Assembly (NCBI GenBank): GCA_028023455.1
Contig: JAQFVV010000018.1
Span: 9,508,771-9,572,770, forward strand
Direction of reading: 5' to 3'
Source of the DNA: Epiperipatus broadwayi
Lineage: Eukaryota; Onychophora; Udeonychophora; Euonychophora; Peripatidae
DNA length: 64,000 nt
Below, piece by piece: positions 60,868 to 64,000 of the stretch (its first letter is position 1; every line of letters starts with the position of its first letter). Both the position numbers and the translations under genes were made by a program. Below the pieces are notes generated by a model. That model was given only the letters and a program-made list of their open reading frames with translations, searched no databases and was not told the origin of the DNA.

Positions 60868-62125
60868 CACCTTTACCCTGCTTAGCGATTGGCTACTTAG
60901 CGATATTTCACAATAGCGATCATCATCACTTTGTATCCACTACTTTGATTTACAATCAATTCTTCACTATAATGGTCGTGAAAAAAAAATTTTTTTTTTA
61001 ATTTTTGGCAGCCATCTTCAGTTTTGCATCACTGATGACATCAGAGAATAGGTATTTTAAATTCATTTTACCCAAAAACAAAAGTACATTACTGTAATTG
61101 TATAGAACACACAATATTTTATTCATAAAACACAATATTAGTGCTGCATTCAGTATTTTGAATATAGAATGTATAAACTTAAAATATATATAATTACTGA
61201 ATCTATAATACTGTATACGTATAAGTGTTGAATGTCTTTAGAAAAAATTAAACTTTATTTAAATATAATGTACAGTACTTGGATTATTTAAATAAAGTTT
61301 AATTTTTTTAGACATTCAACATTTATACTAGAGGATGAACACAATACAACTAAAATACCATCATCACAAGTGGTTTCAAATTAAAAGAAAAAAAACATTA
61401 AAAAAAACAGATTGCATTTAAAATAAGTGTTAATGAATAACTTTCTACATGAATGGGCACTGTTACATTACTAAAAAATACAGTAAAAAAAGTAAACTTA
61501 GCATATGTTTTAGAAATTTAGAACAATTTGATTTTTTTCTTTTAAAATAAGTTGATTTTTTTTTTTTTCTAAAGTTGACTGATTTACGATATGCATTAAG
61601 CCTTTTGTTACTCTGGAGTATAGTAATAAGTTTTTATGTTCAATTAAATAATTTATAATTAAATATTATTTTTTAATTTGAATAATTTCACATAAGTACT
61701 AAACATAAATGTACAGTAATATGTACTGTAATACAAATTTTTAAAAAATGCACTTCAGTATGGATTTTTTTCTTTCATTACGATGAAAAACTTCTGCGGA
61801 AGAATATGAAAACTCTTAAATTCAAATTTAGTTTCACTTTCTCTTTCTTTTTGCTGTATTGTACTTTTTAAACAGTGAAAATATGAATTTTTTTCCTAGT
61901 GATATAAAATTTTTCTTTTTAGATGCCATATTTAATCATCATTGCCATGAAAAAAATCAAGAAAATCTTTAAGCTTGGAAACCAATGTGGATATTTTACG
62001 TTGACTGGAACTGACCAATTTTTTCCCCATAGACCTCCATTATAAATACGTATTCTGTATACGATATTCTTGCATAACAATGAGTTTTGGAGGACCAATT
62101 GCCATCACTAAGCGGGGTAAAGGTA
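60868..62125. mobile_element. TA-flanked DNA transposon, 1.26 kb, non-coding
   Basis: The left end reads CACCTTTACCCTGCTTAGCG. The right end, reverse complemented, reads TACCTTTACCCCGCTTAGTG. TA lies on each side, and removing the element restores the sequence of the other LTR of Y ('AAAAATACAAG', as near 51907). Ends with TA duplication suggest a Tc1/mariner/pogo superfamily member. No transposase frame is present. An inverted pair ('TTAAACTTTATTTAAAT' near 61248 and 'ATTTAAATAAAGTTTAATTT' near 61286) forms an internal hairpin. Confidence 0.85.
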
Positions 62126-62427
62126 TACAAGATAAATATATAGTAACAATTTTATATGCTATTATTTATATGTAATATTTATATACAATACATATATAAA
62201 TTTATATATCATCATTGCTATCAAAATCTCACCATCGCAAAACAAAGCATATACCAACAATAAATAAACAAAAATGAACCAAATAACAATAACAACAACT
62301 AACAACAATAACAACCTATATACAAATCCTTATGCAAAAACCAAATCAAAGAAATTTTTTTTAAAAAAAAACAACACTATAATGGCACTTTAAAAGAAAG
62401 GGTGGATCTTTCCATCCCTTACAATAT

Positions 62428-63230
62428 ATAACTTTGCTAAAAAAAATATATTTCTTTACCTGCTTTTTTTAATAAATTCCATCATTACCTGGAGCCTTCC
62501 CCTTCTTCATAAATTTAATTGCATGTCTTACTTCTTCATTTAAAATTCTGGGCAATTCAGAAGAAATAATAGATATAGGAGGTACTTGTTCTTTATTACT
62601 ATATAATTCTTGATAGAAGTCTTCTACCCATTTGTGATGTCATCTCTCTTTTTAGTAATAATTCCATCATTTTTTCTTATTGCAGATATAAATTTCCTAC
62701 CAATCCCAATATGTTATTTTAAACTTTTGAGACTTTTATTCTCTTCTACAGCTTTCCTTGCTAGTTCACAGTTATACTTTCTATCATTTTCAACTCTTTT
62801 CCACACCATTTTACACAATTTGAGATATTCAATCCTTTTTAATCCATCATTTTTGTATATCTTCATATTCCTTTTTTTTTTCCATAAATTTTCGGGTCTC
62901 AGTAGAAATTTTATTGGTCAATTGCTGCTTTTTTCTACCAGCTATCTTTGTTGCAGTTTTTAAAAGTGTATCAGTTATTTTCATATTAATTTCATTCAAA
63001 TCTGAATCATATTCAAAATCTACTAATATTTGAAACTGATTTGTAAGTTCTAATTTAAATTCAGTAGAACGTTCTGAAGATTAGGAATATCAACTGTAAA
63101 TATTGTTTTTCTTAATAATTTTTGTCACTCTACTTTTGCATTAATACGTATCTTACATCTTGCTAACTAATGATCACTTCCTGTGTTAAATTTATTAAGA
63201 ACATTACAATCTTGAAATGTGTATTTTCTG
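62428..63230 (-). pseudogene. RTE linker between endonuclease and reverse transcriptase (segment 1, left part)
   Basis: The minus strand reads 'FEYDSDLNEINMKITDTLLK' near 62990, then 'AGRKKQQLTNKISTETRKFM'. Farther left 'SSELPRILNEEVRHAIKFMK' near 62540 is followed by 'KGKAPGNDGI', the GKAPGxDGI signature that opens the reverse transcriptase. The 117-aa plus-strand frame 62610-62963 is a shadow. It is cut at 62424 by element Y. Confidence 0.85.
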
Positions 63231-63870
63231 TTAGTCAAAATATAATCCATTCTGCTGTACCTTCATTTGTATGTTTCCATGTCCATTTCCTTTTAACATT
63301 TTTCTCAAAAAAAAAATTCATAATATAAAGTTTTTCTTTTTCTGCAAACTCCACAAGTCTATGCCCTTTCTCATTTCTATTACCGTAACCAAAATTACCT
63401 ACAGCACTTTCATCTTTCATTTGTTTACCAATTCTAGCATTAAAATCTTCCACAACAATTTTAAAATGTTGTTTACTCTGATCAAAAGATTTTTGTATAT
63501 CCATAAAAAAAATCTTCTACTACTTATCACTATGAGAACTTGTTGGGGCATAAACCTGAATTATATGCATTTGGTATCTGCTATTAAGTTATATAACTAA
63601 TCTTGCCACTTTGTCCAATACACCATCAATCTCCACAATGTTGTTCTTACACTTTTTATTTATAATGAATTCCACTCCAATTGTATTTTCAATATTTGTG
63701 CCTTTGTAGTAGAGTACATGTCCACATTTTAAATTAATTGTCTCTTCACATTTTCTTCTAACTCCTCAAAGCCCAGTAATGTTCCATTTAATATAAGACA
63801 ATTCTTCTAATTCTTGCAATCTTTCTTCACTTGAAAGTGATCTGCAGTTGTAAGTATCTAAATAAAAAGT
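63231..63870 (-). pseudogene. RTE apurinic-type endonuclease domain (segment 1, right part)
   Basis: The open frame 63235-63504 contains 'VVEDFNARIGKQMKDESAVG', 'NEKGHRLVEFAEKEKLYIMN' and 'KRKWTWKHTNEGTAEW', matching the GDFNA, ERGxxLxxFc and TWxSPdg blocks of the RTE endonuclease. The Gly before DFN is Glu here. 'GSDH', the catalytic His box, is readable near 63177. Upstream, 'YNCRSLSSEERLQELEEL' near 63850 is the N-terminal block. Stops interrupt the upstream part. From 63870 to the window end I see only the RTE leader. Confidence 0.88.
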
Positions 63871-64000
63871 CATCATCAAAGGGAAGCCTGGGTCCACAAT
63901 CAGGGGATTCTTAGCACTCTCCAACTTTGGCCACCAACTGCTGCCTTAGTTTGTGAATCTACAGCCTCCTGGGAATAAGAGCCATGATTTATTTTTGTCT

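Larger units (their letters stand above)
49476..62423 (-). mobile_element. Ty3/gypsy-like LTR retrotransposon Y with nested insertions
   Basis: The left LTR 49476-52194 and the right LTR (54697-62423, itself interrupted) share sequence throughout. The outer ends are TGTAATGGAACATCC (left) and CATCCCTTACA (right), and the element interrupts an RTE coding block. The flanks are GTAT (49472-49475) and ATAT (62424-62427), a 4-bp duplication with one change. Gene direction is minus: a primer-site candidate lies 3 nt inside the right LTR, followed leftwards by a gag-like coiled-coil frame, a degraded zinc-knuckle-like motif, a Cys-rich frame, an integrase GPY/F-like remnant and a purine-rich tract before the left LTR. 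The 2.5-kb interior lacks recognisable protease and reverse transcriptase. Confidence 0.9.
54697..62423 (-). repeat. 5' LTR of element Y, interrupted
   Basis: Its own sequence lies at 54697-55068, 58228-60867 and 62126-62423, collinear with the intact LTR 49476-52194. The first piece overlaps the second: 54786-55068 and 58228-58501 are the same LTR segment. Its inner boundary reads TACAATGGAACATCC where the other LTR has TGTAATGGAACATCC. Two smaller length differences relative to the left LTR are an insertion near 59045-59165 and an extra block of about 145 bp near 60222-60366. Confidence 0.85.
44319..64000 (-). mobile_element. RTE-type non-LTR retrotransposon, split by three insertions
   Basis: Pieces at 44319-44540, 47260-48123, 49327-49475 and 62424-64000 are parts of one minus-strand element. 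Reading leftwards they give endonuclease, linker, fingers/palm of the reverse transcriptase, thumb and C-terminal tail, then a short GATGAT-type tail (CATCATCATCATC on the plus strand at 44319-44330), which is typical of RTE 3' ends. The intervening blocks each have their own target duplication. Once they are mentally removed, the reading frame runs through the joints I could test. The parts total about 2.8 kb, close to the usual RTE length of about 3.2 kb, and the 5' end is probably at or just beyond the window edge. Related proteins are often annotated 'craniofacial development protein 2-like'. Confidence 0.9.

Noticed and set aside
62610-62963. 117-codon hydrophobic plus-strand frame, possible membrane protein
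   Set aside because: Antisense shadow of the RTE linker, whose minus-strand reading matches the family.

Overview
The window is very AT-rich eukaryotic DNA made almost entirely of transposable elements and their remains. No host protein gene, rRNA or intact tRNA could be recognised. The element set (an RTE-type and a Jockey-type non-LTR retrotransposon, Ty3/gypsy-like LTR elements, GTF2IRD2/ZBED-type hAT transposase remains, TA-flanked elements, tRNA-derived short repeats and many foldback repeats) points to an invertebrate animal. I cannot place it more precisely from sequence alone.

Layout. 1-1230: two unrelated tandem arrays (87-bp and 71-bp units). 2.6-4 kb: decayed RTE-type reverse transcriptase. 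4.7-5.6 kb: 0.9-kb foldback repeat. 6.3-7.5 kb: decayed Jockey-type reverse transcriptase. 7.6-16.8 kb: palindromic cluster of one short repeat family, split by a 7.7-kb LTR retrotransposon with 2.6-kb LTRs, a 4-bp target duplication (GTAT) and only a gag-like gene. 17-32 kb: sparse, with a possible Helitron end, a TAA microsatellite and one isolated short element. 32-44 kb: a second foldback, an 8-bp-TSD hAT fragment, an older hAT-like remnant, a TA-flanked MITE and short tRNA-like fragments.

44.3 kb to the right edge is one RTE retrotransposon on the minus strand, about 2.8 kb of its own sequence spread over 19.7 kb by three insertions. They are a hAT element (44541-47259, 8-bp TSD) that itself carries a solo LTR (44875-47067, 4-bp TSD); a 1.2-kb inverted dimer of a tRNA-derived repeat (48124-49326, 14-bp TSD); and a 12.9-kb Ty3/gypsy-like element (49476-62423). 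The last contains a further LTR element (55069-58227), a 1.26-kb TA-flanked transposon (60868-62125) and a small tRNA-like insertion near 59.1 kb. Removing the insertions restores RTE continuity at the joints I examined, so relative ages can be read from the nesting.

The most interesting pattern is that three LTR families share one design: long LTRs (2.0-2.7 kb), a stem-loop at the very start of U3, 4-bp RTAT target duplications and short internal regions without a complete pol. Long inverted repeats recur in several unrelated families. An ORF of about 180 codons rich in cysteine, lying between the gag and integrase-tail remains of the 12.9-kb element, is the best candidate for an undescribed gene. 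No regulatory network or operon-like system is present.
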